From the NCBI RefSeq assembly GCF_030463565.1, contig NC_134652.1:6971897-7035896 (forward strand): DNA of 64,000 nucleotides, written 5' to 3'. The stretch is from Pelecanus crispus (lineage: Eukaryota > Chordata > Aves > Pelecaniformes > Pelecanidae). This document shows, one piece after another, positions 48,001-58,920 of the stretch. How positions within the stretch are numbered: the first letter of the stretch is position 1; every line of letters starts with the position of its first letter. The notes below the pieces were generated by a model. The model ran no database searches, was not told where the DNA came from, and saw only the letters and a program-made list of their open reading frames with translations. The translations under genes were made by a program, and so were the position numbers.

Positions 48001-51000
48001 ATCTGATTTCTCCCAACTGCTCCCCTCCACTTGACTTAAATTTTCCATTGCCAGGAGAGAAGGGACCAGCATGTCTTGTCAAGGTAACAGAAGTGGAGAG
48101 ATGATGAGCATGGCTGTGGCCTCAGTGAGGCAGATAGAATCTGAAGTTAGAGTGTAAGTCTTGTATTAGTTTATAGGTACAGAAATTGTCTTTCAAGTCC
48201 ACAGTGTTTCTACAGATCATCACAATGTTTCTCTTCACTACCCTTGTATGTGAATTGCTGAACTTCAGTTCCTCCAGGCATTTATTAGAGCTTGTGCATT
48301 CTCACTACACTTAGCAAAATGCAAAAATCTGTTATTAGATGCTGAAGGGTGTAGCTGATACTGACTCCTGGTATTTTGCTTTTAGGATTTATCCTCTTAA
48401 GTTGTAATGGAACAAGCAAAACACTGCACTACACATTTTTGTATTGTATTTGAAATAGTCTTTGATTCACTAGCATGTTAGATTGACTATGAAACTTCCA
48501 ACACAAAATTTCTATGCTGTTACTGTGTTGAATGCTCTCTTATTCAGCAAATCTTGATAAATCGGATTAGAATACAATTGTTTACATTTGTCTAGCAAAA
48601 GAATGCCAATAGGAAAAAGCATGCAATCATAGAAACTCATTTTTCCAATGTAAGCTTACTGACACTGAGGGCTAGGAGAGACCTCTTCACACAGACTATT
48701 CTCAGTCTATGGTTGAGCCTCCTGAGATTTTTCCTTTTGTTTGTGTGCAGTCCTGCATCTGGCCAATCTGTATCTTATTATTTTCTCTTTGTGGCAGGTC
48801 TATGAGAGCTGGGAGAGCTTCAAAGTCAACGATGTTCTGGAGGTATATGGTATTCTGTCTGTGGATCCGGTGCTGAGCATACTAAACAATGAAGAGAGGT
48901 ACGGCTTCCCTGATGCGTGATCCTGAAATGAAGGAAATTTTTATTTCAGTGAGGAAAATATTTTGGCTGTCCCCTTGATACAGACAGGGAAACGTGTAAA
49001 TACATAACAATTATGCTTAAGAAGTGAATTTTGTTGCTTAAAAAAAAGGTTGATGTGAAAGTGTTAGATCCCTGCCATCCTGTAAACTGAAGTCTGTTGT
49101 ACTCCGGTACGTCCATACCCTTGGATACACGATGTGTCTTTTTTTAGGTTGTTGTACAGTCTCTAAAGCAGAAAGTGCTTCTATAGCTAAATGTTTTGTA
49201 CTCTTGCATGTCTATTAAACTTCCAGTGAATGAGTGAAGAAAGCTTTCAAATAAGCTTTAAAATTACAAAATCTCCTTTTGAAATGATTTCTAAGTCCGT
49301 GAAAGTTGTTACCATAAACAGTTCTGAACAGTATTAAAGTTTGCATGTCTGCATGGAGAGTGAAAGGGACCAAAATGAGTAAAAATTGGGTTGATTTTTT
49401 CATTAATTAGGGTATAGCATCACATTATACTGCTGATAGAAACTTCCCATTTCACCTGCTGTTCTGCAATTACTTGCTTGACAAAATACAAACTAACTGA
49501 GAAGGATGCAAGAAGTAAATTTTTAAAATCAAACTTGTGACCGATCTAACATATGTACTGCTGATGTCTTGAACATTGCACTTTAAATTATTTCTGTTGG
49601 TGATTTTGTTTATCTTTCTGATAAGTACAATATGGAGAGTGCAGTGTGAATCCTTTATAGTGCCAACTTCTTAAAAGTTAACTCAGCCTGGTCAGCTGCT
49701 TTTGGTTATCATCTGTCTGACAGCTGATCCCAGACTGACAGCTCAGTTGGTCTGTCCTAGGTTGTTTTTTTCCTGCATGTCATTCTATCACAAATAGACA
49801 AAATGGTGGCATTTGGCAACTTTTTGAATGTAAACAAAAGAAGATTCTTTTAATGGAAAGAGTCTGTGGTGGACTGCTGAAGAGGCTTTGAAGTTATAAA
49901 ACCTTTCAGCTTTTAAAACCGGTACAAGTTGATTAAATTTGTACTAAACTTTGTTATCATCTGATAAAGTCACTTTAGGGATTTTAGTTTCTACATAAAA
50001 AATGAAAACCATCTGGAAGGAATTTTATAAGGCATCATCAGGGAGAGCAGTGCTTGTTTATCTGAACTCTTAAATTAAGAGGTAATACCTCCAAGTTCGA
50101 GCTGAGGTACCTTAGAATTTATTTACTCATTTTTTTTTTAACTCAGCCAGTGATACAGCTGTTATGTGACTGTCTAGAAGAGCTTGTTGTCAGGCTCCAG
50201 AACCTGGAGGAATATGAAAATCCCACACAGACAAATGTAATAAATCATTACCTTATTTTCTCAAAAGATACTGTTTAGACTTCATTCAGTACATGCTGGA
50301 CAGAACAGTGTGTAACATTTTATTTGAAGCTATGTCTTATTAAATGGTGCAGCAAATAATAAATCTGGTGTTGTTTGGGGTGTTTTGTTTTGTTTTGCGT
50401 TTTGGTTCTGGGGGTTTTGTTTGGGTTTGGTTGTGGGGTTTTTTCTTTCAGAAAAGTAAGAATTGATTATTTTCTGAAACTAATAGAATGCAAATTTTTT
50501 GGTCAAGCATGCTTTGGCATTTCTGTATCATTATATAATTGTGATTCAGTCTTTATGGTGTTTATAAAAATCGTAAAGAAGGTAGTTTGAATATGGGAGG
50601 AGTTACCAGGAGCTGGGAGCGCATGTCGCTTGTTCCGACGTGCTCTGTTCTTGGCCTGGTTCCAGCTGCTCTTAGTCAGATGGAGAGAAATTTGTGCGGA
50701 ATGTTTCTAAGTCCTGTTGTGCTGTGCTCTTTTGTAGGGACAACTCGGCCCTCGATCCTATGGAGTGTATGGACACGGCAGAAGAACAGAGAGTACACAG
50801 TCCTCCAGCCTCATTAGTCCCCAGAATCCATGTGATTTTGGCACACAAATTACAACACATCAACCCATTACTGCCTGCCTGCCTTAATGAAGAGGAGAGT
50901 AAAACCTGTGAGTATCTGAACTTGACCTCTGTGTACATGTAAATGTAAGGTTTCCTGGTACGTGTGAACAAACACTACTTTGGTTGGAGACAAATGCATC

Positions 51001-54000
51001 AATGGCAGGGTTTGAATTTAAATCTTGTTAAATGGAGGAACCATTCGACGCTACAGAATGGGATAAGATGCAAGCGTTTGTGTTTATGTGATGTTTATGT
51101 GTTTATTTTTCCGAAATAAATGTGATTTATGTGAAACTTCTTTTGCATTCTATGTGCCCAAGGATTTTAACAGGTTGTTCAGCCATAGGATTTTATTTGT
51201 TCTTAAATGGAGTAGTGAATTGCTGGAAAATGAGATTTCCAGTTTAGTATAACTGAAAATAAGAAACGTACCGACAACGTAAAGAATAGTAATACTGTGA
51301 AGAGGATAAGGCAATTCTGGTTTTAAGCAACTGTGCTATTCCTCATGGCCTATTTGACTGTTATTTTTTTGCCACTGAATTATTGCATGCAAGCCTCTGA
51401 ATTATATTTATCTTTGTCTTCCTTGCGTGCCTTTTATTGGTTGTCCTGAGCTGTGCTATATGTAAGGTTCTTTTTTTTTCCTGTCTTTAATATAGTATGG
51501 ATAGGCTATCGATTTTAGAAATTTGGCTCCAATCTTTACAGCCTTCTGCAAATGCATTACACAATATCTAATGGAAAAAAAGAAAGCATTTCTAAGGAAA
51601 TGTTGAGTGACTCAAGTTATCCAAAACCAGTAATTACTCAGTCGGAAAACCAATGAACGTTTATTTTTCCTAGACTGCTTTGGAGTAACCATTTTTCTTC
51701 ATCAAACTGCAATGGAAAGTAAGATTTGTGTAGAGGGAAGAGGGTGAGGAACAGCACATTTTCTGACATTTGTTGTCTTCTGCTTTTTTATCAGTTGTTT
51801 CTAATTTCATGTCTGAACTGTCACCGGTGAGAGCAGAGTTGCTTGGGTTCCTCACTCATGCCCTTTTGGGAGACAGTTTGGCTGCTGAATACCTTATATT
51901 GCATCTCATCTCTACAGTGTAAGTATTTGAATGTTTGCTGAGAATTTGTATATTCATTTTTTAAGAGAAATCTCCTTTTATGGGGTTCTTCACCACTCTG
52001 CAAATACATGGCAGAAATAGCTTCAATAGTACTTACTCCAGTAGTACTTTGTCTAGCTAGAGTTGTCCTGTTGTAATAGACACAGTAAGCAGATTTCATT
52101 GTCTGAAATAACAGTAAGTTTTGTTAAAAAGCCAGTTTTGTGGCTTTCCTTTCAGTGTTCCTTTGAGAGCTGGACAAAAATCTCCAAGATACACATTTAA
52201 ACAGAGGTGTGAAAACATCTTTTTATCTCTAGCTTCTTTTATTGAGTAGGACATGCAACTGACTTCTCAAAGAAGGCATTTACTAGCTAATTATTCTTTA
52301 GGTATTAAAAGATACTGAAAGGTACTTTCTGGGAATTTGTTTAATTAAATGTAGACATATGTTTAATGGTAAGTTCAAGTGACCCCCGTTTAGCACGTGA
52401 TATAAATCTACCACCTGGGCTGATGCTGTAGCTGAATGTGCCTGCATTGGGATCTATCTTCGTGGCTGATTAAAGTGGATTTGCTTAACGTTCTCTTATG
52501 TTGGTTTAAACTGTCACTGGATGAAAGAGCAGCATCCTTTGACTCATTAAAATTTCAGGTGTGAAACTTCAGACTTATGTTTTGATTAGATTAAGTATAG
52601 TTGTCAGGCTCAAATTTAATTTTAGTCTTTCTTCAAAATGAAAATGGATTCTGTTTTCTAAAAAACAAAAAAAATTCTTGGTAAATAAACCACTTGTTTT
52701 ATGGTTTTCAAAAATTCCATTCTGCTACAGAGTGACTAGTACAGCACGTATTTGTTTAACAGAAGTGTTTACAGAGCTGTAACTGGACTCAGCATCTTAC
52801 CTTTCTCATACCTGCAACTGATGTGTAAAAAGCCGTACGATATTTCTCAGCCTCAGCGAGACAGGTGGTATCAAGATAGATCCAACCATAACAGCATAAT
52901 TATGAGCTGACAAGATTTATGGTGGGTTTGTGTTTACAGTCTGCCCTGAACTCTTGTCTCCCTGTGAATAGAAGTACTTCAATATCAGTATGCATGGTTT
53001 GTTGTGTGGTTTTTTTTAATTCTGTGCACACTTCGTTCTTTCTAGTGGGACTGTGAATGCTCTAACACTTAGACTAGAATGTGTTTTCTCTCTTAGCTGA
53101 TATCACAAAAAAAGTTGAAATTTGTCAAGAATGGGGAGAAGATATACAGTAAGAAGAGGGAGAGGAAAGCTGAGGGCAGGTAAAGGAAATGAACAAGCAT
53201 GATAAGCAGGGAAATTGAGATTGGGCAATAAGAAAGGAAAAGGAGGAAGGAGTATGTTTGCTGAGTAACAGTAGAGCACAAGGAGAACAGAACGTCTAGA
53301 AGGCACATTTCAGGATCTCTGGCACTATAAATGTCCTCCTTTTGTGCAACGCTGCAAAGCCTTCCACAGCAGCCTTCAGCCTAACTTAGCTCCTTGGACA
53401 CTGGAGAAGGAAGAAAATGTGGCTGCTATTTATGTATGTATGTATTAGTATTGAAATCCTGCTAGCTAGCAGAGATACTGCACAACACACAAACTGATTG
53501 ACACCTGTATTCACCCTGTTGATCAGATGCTTGCCTAACCTGTGTTATTTTTGGTTTAGTTACGCAAGACGAGATGTGCTTCCTCTGGGAAAATTCACGG
53601 TCAACTTGAGCGGATGTCCAAGAAACAGCATCTTCACAGAGCACATATACCGCATTATCCAGCAGCTTGTTCCAGCAGTAAGAATAATGGCATTTTAGTG
53701 CTTTAATATTTATCATGGTAGATGTTGGACTAATTGTTCCAACCAAATAAACAATATTTTAGTTAAAGGTAGGCTTCTTAAACAAAGGCTCCTGCTATCC
53801 AGGTAGAGAGCAGATAAAAATGGAGCTACAGCTTGCCTGTCAGTTGAGGTCTCTATTTACCTAGTCATCTAGGATGAATATGGAATAAAATCATATCCTC
53901 ATAGGTATTAAACTGACAGACAGATGCGACATACTTTATTTTGTCTTTCTGGATTGATATGTTTAGACATTTAGGTCATTTAATTATCGTGTTGTTACCA

Positions 54001-57000
54001 TTTATCCCCAAGTTTGTGGATACTGTTCTGCAGAAAAATAGTAATTCAGTTTGGGGTCATAATTGTATTGCTGCAATAAATCATTTGTTGTTGTTTTGCT
54101 TATCCTAGATGTGCAATATAGGTGATAGAAGTTTTTAAGAGCCTTATTTTCCTTCGGGAATTTTTTTTTAAGTATTTAGCATTTGGACATTTGGGCTAAA
54201 GTGTATTCTACATTGCGGTAACAAGTTTTGGTTTAGTAACTGTGGAGGTTCACAGTTACAGCTCTTGCTAAAGGAAGCAGTATTTACTAGGGAACCTGGA
54301 GGAGAGGAAATGTGCTGATGAGTTTCTTTTCTTGTTGCAGTCCTATCGCCTACAAATGACCATTGAAAACATGAACCATTCACGATTCATCCCACACAAA
54401 GACTACACAGCTAATCGCTTAGTCACTGGAGTACTGCAGCTTGCCAGCAACACTTCCCTTGTAGTAGATGAGACTCAGCTTGAGCAAGGACAGCTTGACA
54501 CAACAGGTAGACATTTTTTGTTTGGTTTTTTTTTTTTAAAATTATCTCATCAGGAAGGTTAAAAGTTGATGTATTTTAAGACAGAGATGCTAACTGTGTC
54601 ACAGTGATAATTTCGATTGCAAAACTGTTTGTGGTTTCCATATCCTCTTTCATTGCTTGAACCCTTAATTGGTTTAGTGGTGGACTTGGTAACGTTAGGT
54701 TAGTGGTTGGACTGGATGACCTTAAAGGTCTTTTCCAACCTAAACAATTCTATGATTCTAACTAGCTTCCTGCTAGTCTGCAGCCTTCTCGGGCAACTTA
54801 CAGCTTGGTCCTTGATCTCCTGGGTTTGTTTTTTTTCCCTCTTTTGCTTTCTGGAAGCTTCTGGTATTTTGCTCAGAAATGCTTGTATTGAGTCAAAATC
54901 TCTATCCCAGACCACAAATGAGCAATACTGAAACAAGATGGTTCCTTGTTTAGTATAGCTTTGTTTGCATTGTAGAGAACTCTGGACGGTGTCTTTGACA
55001 CTTGGTGGAAAAGGCCGCTGATTTGAGTAAGGCTTTAGACCAAAATAACCTCAGATTTATTCAAATGGCCTTTCCATTTCCTGTGATTATGAATGAAGTG
55101 GGGGAAGAATACACTGCTGCCCTACGCTGTATACTTTTACTGTATATATGGAAACCATCCCTGAAAACCCAGCTAAAAACTGGAGATTAAAAAAACCCAG
55201 CTATTACTGTGTGGAACAGAATGATGATTCTATCTTGTAAGCTGATGTAGTGCAGTCTACTATGCTTTCTACAGAGCTTTAGACAATAATTTAATTATAA
55301 CCTACATAAAAGCAGTGGGTTGTGGTACCTATTAATCAGTAACTGGAGAATGTGTAGTACAGATATCTGTGGTGGTTCAAGGAAAGATGAATAGCACATC
55401 ACTAGAAGTGACTTGATTTTAAAATAAAAATTGAGAAACCTGCTAGACTGTGTGATGCTATAACCTTTTGGGTCTATCTGATGAGTGTCAGTACTCTTTC
55501 AAGCACTTAGTCTGGCAGAACTAGCAAAGTTCAGATTTCAGGTTGATTCTATTTAGAAACACAATCTTTTTTTTTTTTCCCTTTTAAAATTACTGCTATT
55601 AAAAGTTGATCATTGAAATTGTTCAGTTGTTTTTGAGTCTTCAGTATTTTTTTGTCACTTTGCTTTAGTGAAGTTACAAAATTTCACTAAAGAAAATAGT
55701 AAAACTAGTAGAAATCTTTGCATTATCTGTTTCAAAAGAAAGTCAAAACAGGAAAAACTCCCGTTTACAGAAAAATCTTGCTGTGCTGCTTTATAGATTT
55801 TCTAAGATGTTTGTCCTTAATGTCTGAAAAACTCAACATTTAATAAAAAGTAATACTGTAAGTATTAAAAGTTGCAGATAAAAAAGGCTTGTTAATTTTA
55901 TTCCATTTCTGTTGGTGTGGTGTTCTTTACTGAATTTAGAATAAAAAAGTAAGAATTTTTGACTTCTTGTAGCAATCTCGGGAACAAAATGTAATCCTAG
56001 AGAAGAAGAAGTATCTTTAGATCTAGTAGTTGGTTTGGAACTCTTGGAAGTTACAGCTTAGACATTTCAAAGGGGAAAATGTCCCAGAAGTAAACCATAA
56101 TATTAAATTTGCCTTTACTTACTAACTTTACCTTTATTTACAGTGTAGTAAATTCATACTAATTCGTTAAAGGCAAAAACATAACAGTAGATGTGCCATT
56201 TGATGCAGTAACACTGCTGAAGGGAAATTCGAATTGTCGGGTACATGTCGGTATTTCAAAGGGAGAATTTGTCAATCTTAACTTCTAGATTTTAAATAAC
56301 GTAGTTCCAGGTAAGGCAGGTGACTTCTATAAAATTTGGCAAAATGATGAGTATGTTTTTCAGTTGTTCTGGTCTTGCCAGCCTGTCTAATGTGTTCTTT
56401 ATCCAGCAGGATTTTCCCCCAGGCATCCCCCTTAAACTGTTAAATTACACTTTCTGTCAGATAATTGGTAGTGTTTTGTCCTCTTTTCAGGAGAGATTTT
56501 TTTTTTTCTCTGTAAATAGTTATCTGGCTTTGTAGGACCGATAAAAACATTAGCTATTAACACATATACTGGGCCAGATAAAATTTAGGCTTGAAATCCT
56601 TCAAGAATTCTTAATTTTGGTCTTGGTTGTCTGTATATGGTAGACACCACAGACACAAAAAGAAATGGGATGCTTGCAAGAATTTTTCTACCAGCTGCTC
56701 ACTAAAAACAGATTGGGGGGGGGGGGAAAATCAGGTCTGACATTTGTTTAGGTCCAGTTGTCAGAGAATTTGTTCTTGCTTTTCTAGGTGTACATAATGT
56801 GACAGCACTGGGTAATCTGATAACTTGGCAGAAGGTGGATTATGACTTCAATTACCACCAGATGGAATTCCCATGCAATATTAATGTTCTTATCACTTCA
56901 GAGGGCCGATCACTCCTACCGGTATGGCAAGGTCTTCCTGAATTTGGGGAATAATTACAGTCGGTAGCTACTTAGAGCAGGCCGTTCCAGAGACAAGCGA

Positions 57001-58663
57001 AGACAGGAAAACTGTCTTGTGACCGAGGGTGGGTGTGATACTAGCGTTAGTTCTCACTGGTGGCTGCAGCCAGGCCAAGAGCCTGTTTGAAGGAGAACCA
57101 AGAGGTTGACCTTCCCTCCTCCTTGGCTGCACAGTGTCGTGAGGGCAAGGCGGTGACTGAAGTTATTCACCAAGATCCCAGTAGCGGGTAAAGCCTGCAG
57201 CTACACGGCTACTCTCAAAGCCTTGCTCTAGTGCAGTAGTTTCTGAGCTGATGGGCACGTGAACAGAGCGCGACAGATCTGGCATCAACCCGAGAAGAAC
57301 TGAGTAGCCTAAGCTTAGAAATACCTGATCTCTTGCGTTGCAGCTTTACAAACCGCGTGTTTTCTCTCTTGCCTCTAAGTGAAGCTGACTCCTGCTTGAG
57401 TAAGGACTTCACGCTGGTTTTCAAAACCGGAACTGTTAAATATTTAAAGAACGAATTGTCTTACCTTAATTCTGGGAAATAGTGACTTCTGTTGCTTTAG
57501 AGATTGAATTAGTCTTGGAATAGAAAAAAATAAGATGTGGAAAGAGATGATATGTAATTTTGTTTTTCAGTCAGATTGCCAAGTCCACTTACAACCACAG
57601 ATAATTCCACCAAACATGGAAGAGTATATGAACAGCCTCCTAACAGCAGTGCTCCCTTCTGTGCTGAACAAATTTCGAATTTATCTAAGTTTATTGCGGC
57701 TGTTGGACTATAGTATATCTGATGAAGTGACCAAGGTATGGAAGACTTCACTAAAACGTTTCCAACTGTATATTCAGATGGCAAGCACTGTAATAGAAAG
57801 TTACTGTCCTTTCCCTCTGCTCTCCCTGTCAGTGGTTCTCCTTTGGTTTTTAGAAAACTTAACAGCAGCATTTGCTTGTCCTGAATGTGCCTTCAAGGAT
57901 TTGTACTCTTGAGTATGTCAGTATATACTTTACATGTACCCTGCTTTCTAAAACTCATTTTGAAAACTAATTCTTTTCAAAGATGAGAACTAGCCTGTTT
58001 TCACTCAGGCTCGCTTCCCGACAATGATGAGTTTAAACATTTCTTCTGTAATCTAAGGGTCATTATGGTGTTTAGCTCCTTAAAAGCTTATCTGGTAGCA
58101 GAGATTGTTTTTTGCCCCTTAATTACATGCTGTATTCTTTACAGGCAGTAGAAGAAGACTTTGTAGAAATGCGCAAGAATGACCCCGAGAGCATAACAGC
58201 TGATGATCTGCACAGAACTCTGCTTGTAGCGAGGTGGGCAGCGCTGTTTGTCATAACTGAAGGCTTTAGCAAGCCGGTAACGAGTGAAGTCAGTGCTCAG
58301 AGCCTGCACTTTGATTGTAGTTGCATGAGGCTGGCGAGCAATGAAAAGATGGAATCGCCCCTTCCCGTGTTCCTCTTGGCACGGATTCTTAGTTAGGCAA
58401 AGTATTTCCGCCCCCCTTTCTTCCCATGCTTTCTAGTTCGTAGGCTACTGAAGGAAAACTGGTTTTGTACTGAATTTGCTTATCAAACCTGGCACATGAG
58501 CAAGCTCTGACTGAATCGCTGTTTCTGCTCATCTAGGTTCCTGTCTCTCAGCGCGGGGCAGACAACGCTGTCAAGAGAGCGGTGGCTGAGAGCAAAGCAA
58601 CTGGAGGCGTTACGTAAAGCCAGACTTCAGCAGCAAAAATGTGTTAATGGGAATGAACTTTAA
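41971..58663 (+). CDS. MCMBP: MCM complex-binding protein, 16 coding exons, 634 aa
   Basis: Known role: MCM-BP binds MCM3-7 in place of MCM2, helps handle and unload the MCM helicase, and supports sister-chromatid cohesion; it is nuclear. Seen: 16 exons join without a stop into 634 codons plus TAA (human about 642 aa). Landmarks are [50 protein letters not shown] (basic then acidic, NLS-like), [18 protein letters not shown] and the C-terminal [10 protein letters not shown]. Exons: 41971-42028, 42819-42904, 44652-44792, 45093-45134, 45604-45705, 46389-46518, 47932-48083, 48798-48898, 50738-50907, 51795-51918, 53560-53677, 54341-54506, 56788-56921, 57571-57735, 58145-58233 and 58537-58663. Intron 5 is AT-AC (U12-like); the rest are GT-AG. 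Confidence 0.96.
42819..42904 (+). CDS. MCMBP: MCMBP coding exon 2
   Basis: Encodes residues 20-48, [20 protein letters not shown] followed by LKENNATNW. The acceptor is TTTGTAG and the donor GTAAGA; the exon ends in phase 0. Confidence 0.94.
44652..44792 (+). CDS. MCMBP: MCMBP coding exon 3
   Basis: Encodes residues 49-95, [20 protein letters not shown], then [16 protein letters not shown]. The acceptor is TTTTATAG and the donor GTAAGT. Nothing coding is visible in the 1.7-kb intron before it. Confidence 0.94.
45093..45134 (+). CDS. MCMBP: MCMBP coding exon 4 (42 bp)
   Basis: A very short exon encoding 14 residues, [14 protein letters not shown]. It is flanked by a CTTGACAG acceptor and a GTAAGT donor and is in phase 0 at both ends. 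It is identical in sense to the human segment, so the small size is real. Confidence 0.93.
45604..45705 (+). CDS. MCMBP: MCMBP coding exon 5 (U12-type donor)
   Basis: Encodes residues 110-143, [20 protein letters not shown] then [14 protein letters not shown]. The acceptor is ATTCTAG. It is followed directly by ATATCTTTTT, a U12-class AT-AC donor, with no usable GT at that position. Confidence 0.92.
45706..46388 (+). other. MCMBP: AT-AC (U12-type) intron of MCMBP
   Basis: The intron begins ATATCTTTTT and ends TTTTAC. It has a near-perfect U12 branch site, TCCTTAAT, at 46369-46376, about 13 nt before the end, which is the spacing typical of minor-spliceosome introns. The flanking codons are GAA and GCA in phase 0. 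The boundaries were forced by protein homology before the splice motifs were noticed. Confidence 0.85.
46389..46518 (+). CDS. MCMBP: MCMBP coding exon 6 (U12-type acceptor)
   Basis: Encodes residues 144-186, [20 protein letters not shown] then [20 protein letters not shown]. The start is set by homology (human AYVNANQARV) and falls after TTTTAC rather than an AG. The donor is GTAATA and the exon ends in phase 1. Confidence 0.9.
47932..48083 (+). CDS. MCMBP: MCMBP coding exon 7
   Basis: Encodes residues 187-237: [20 protein letters not shown], then [20 protein letters not shown]. The acceptor is TTTCCAG and the donor GTAACA. The first 10 residues differ most from human; the [10 protein letters not shown] core is conserved. 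Confidence 0.92.
48798..48898 (+). CDS. MCMBP: MCMBP coding exon 8
   Basis: Encodes residues 238-270, [20 protein letters not shown] then [13 protein letters not shown]. The acceptor is TGGCAG and the donor GTACGG; the exon ends in phase 2. Confidence 0.94.
50363..50450. repeat. MCMBP: G/T-rich low-complexity tract in MCMBP intron 8
   Basis: TTTGGGGTGTTTTGTTTTG, TTCTGGGGGTTTTGTTTGGG, TTGTGGGGTTTT. Several runs of three or more G on the MCMBP sense strand. Confidence 0.8.
50738..50907 (+). CDS. MCMBP: MCMBP coding exon 9
   Basis: Encodes residues 271-327: [56 protein letters not shown]. The donor is T|GTGAGT, giving KTF across the junction. A donor slightly downstream could add residues, as remembered for a human isoform. 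Confidence 0.93.
51795..51918 (+). CDS. MCMBP: MCMBP coding exon 10
   Basis: Encodes residues 328-368, [20 protein letters not shown] then [20 protein letters not shown]. The acceptor is TTTATCAG and the donor GTAAGT; the exon ends in phase 2. Confidence 0.94.
53560..53677 (+). CDS. MCMBP: MCMBP coding exon 11
   Basis: Encodes residues 369-408, [20 protein letters not shown] then [20 protein letters not shown]. The acceptor is TGGTTTAG and the donor GTAAGA; the exon ends in phase 0. Confidence 0.95.
54341..54506 (+). CDS. MCMBP: MCMBP coding exon 12
   Basis: Encodes residues 409-463, [55 protein letters not shown]. The acceptor is CTTGTTGCAG and the donor GTAGAC; the exon ends in phase 1. 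Confidence 0.95.
54671..54759 (+). mobile_element. MCMBP: CR1 LINE 3' tail in MCMBP intron 12
   Basis: GTGGTTGGACTGGATGACC, TTAAAGGTCTTTTCCAACC, then ATTCTATGATTCT. The last is the short direct terminal repeat typical of CR1. The fragment is in the same direction as MCMBP. Confidence 0.85.
56788..56921 (+). CDS. MCMBP: MCMBP coding exon 13
   Basis: Encodes residues 464-508, [45 protein letters not shown]. The acceptor is TTTTCTAG and the donor GTATGG; the exon ends in phase 0. Confidence 0.95.
57571..57735 (+). CDS. MCMBP: MCMBP coding exon 14
   Basis: Encodes residues 509-563, [55 protein letters not shown]. The acceptor is TTTTTCAG and the donor GTATGG. Confidence 0.95.
58145..58233 (+). 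CDS. MCMBP: MCMBP coding exon 15
   Basis: Encodes residues 564-592, [20 protein letters not shown] then DLHRTLLVA. The acceptor is CTTTACAG and the donor GTGGGC; the exon ends in phase 2, splitting an Arg codon. Confidence 0.95.
58537..58663 (+). CDS. MCMBP: MCMBP coding exon 16 (stop codon)
   Basis: Encodes residues 593-634: [41 protein letters not shown], then TAA at 58661-58663. The acceptor is CATCTAG. Confidence 0.95.
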
Positions 58664-58920
58664 TATTTTGTGGATGTCGCTATGAAAATTTGTCTAATCC
58701 TAGATGGAACCCATACTAAGATTGGAATATTGTTTATACCAGTTTTTGTAGATAATTTATACCAAAAAGTTACGGATATTTACCCTTGCAGTCTGAACAT
58801 GCCTAACTCTGTTCAGCCAGTTAAACATATTTTATGAAATTTTTTTGGAGCCTGTTTTGTAATTGAAAATTGGTAACGATGAGCAAATTGTTTGATATTA
58901 AACTTTAATACTGAAGTTGT
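58664..58920 (+). other. MCMBP: MCMBP 3' UTR
   Basis: A short AT-rich trailer follows the stop codon and ends just after an ATTAAA at 58897-58902. The right edge is approximate, set about 18 nt beyond the signal. Confidence 0.65.
58897..58902 (+). terminator. MCMBP poly(A) signal (ATTAAA)
   Basis: ATTAAA lies about 235 nt after the MCMBP stop codon and is followed by a GTTGTGT stretch that could serve as the GU-rich downstream element. Use of this site is inferred. Confidence 0.6.

Larger units (their letters stand above)
42029..58536 (+). other. MCMBP: MCMBP introns
   Basis: Fifteen introns of about 0.3 to 2.3 kb: 42029-42818, 42905-44651, 44793-45092, 45135-45603, 45706-46388 (AT-AC), 46519-47931, 48084-48797, 48899-50737, 50908-51794, 51919-53559, 53678-54340, 54507-56787, 56922-57570, 57736-58144 and 58234-58536. 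Notable content is limited to the GT-rich tract in intron 8, the CR1 tail in intron 12 and a G12-type run near 56715. Confidence 0.8.

Noticed and set aside
57509-57912. Forward and reverse frames around MCMBP exon 14
   Set aside because: The forward frame is exon 14 plus read-through into introns; the reverse frame is its shadow.
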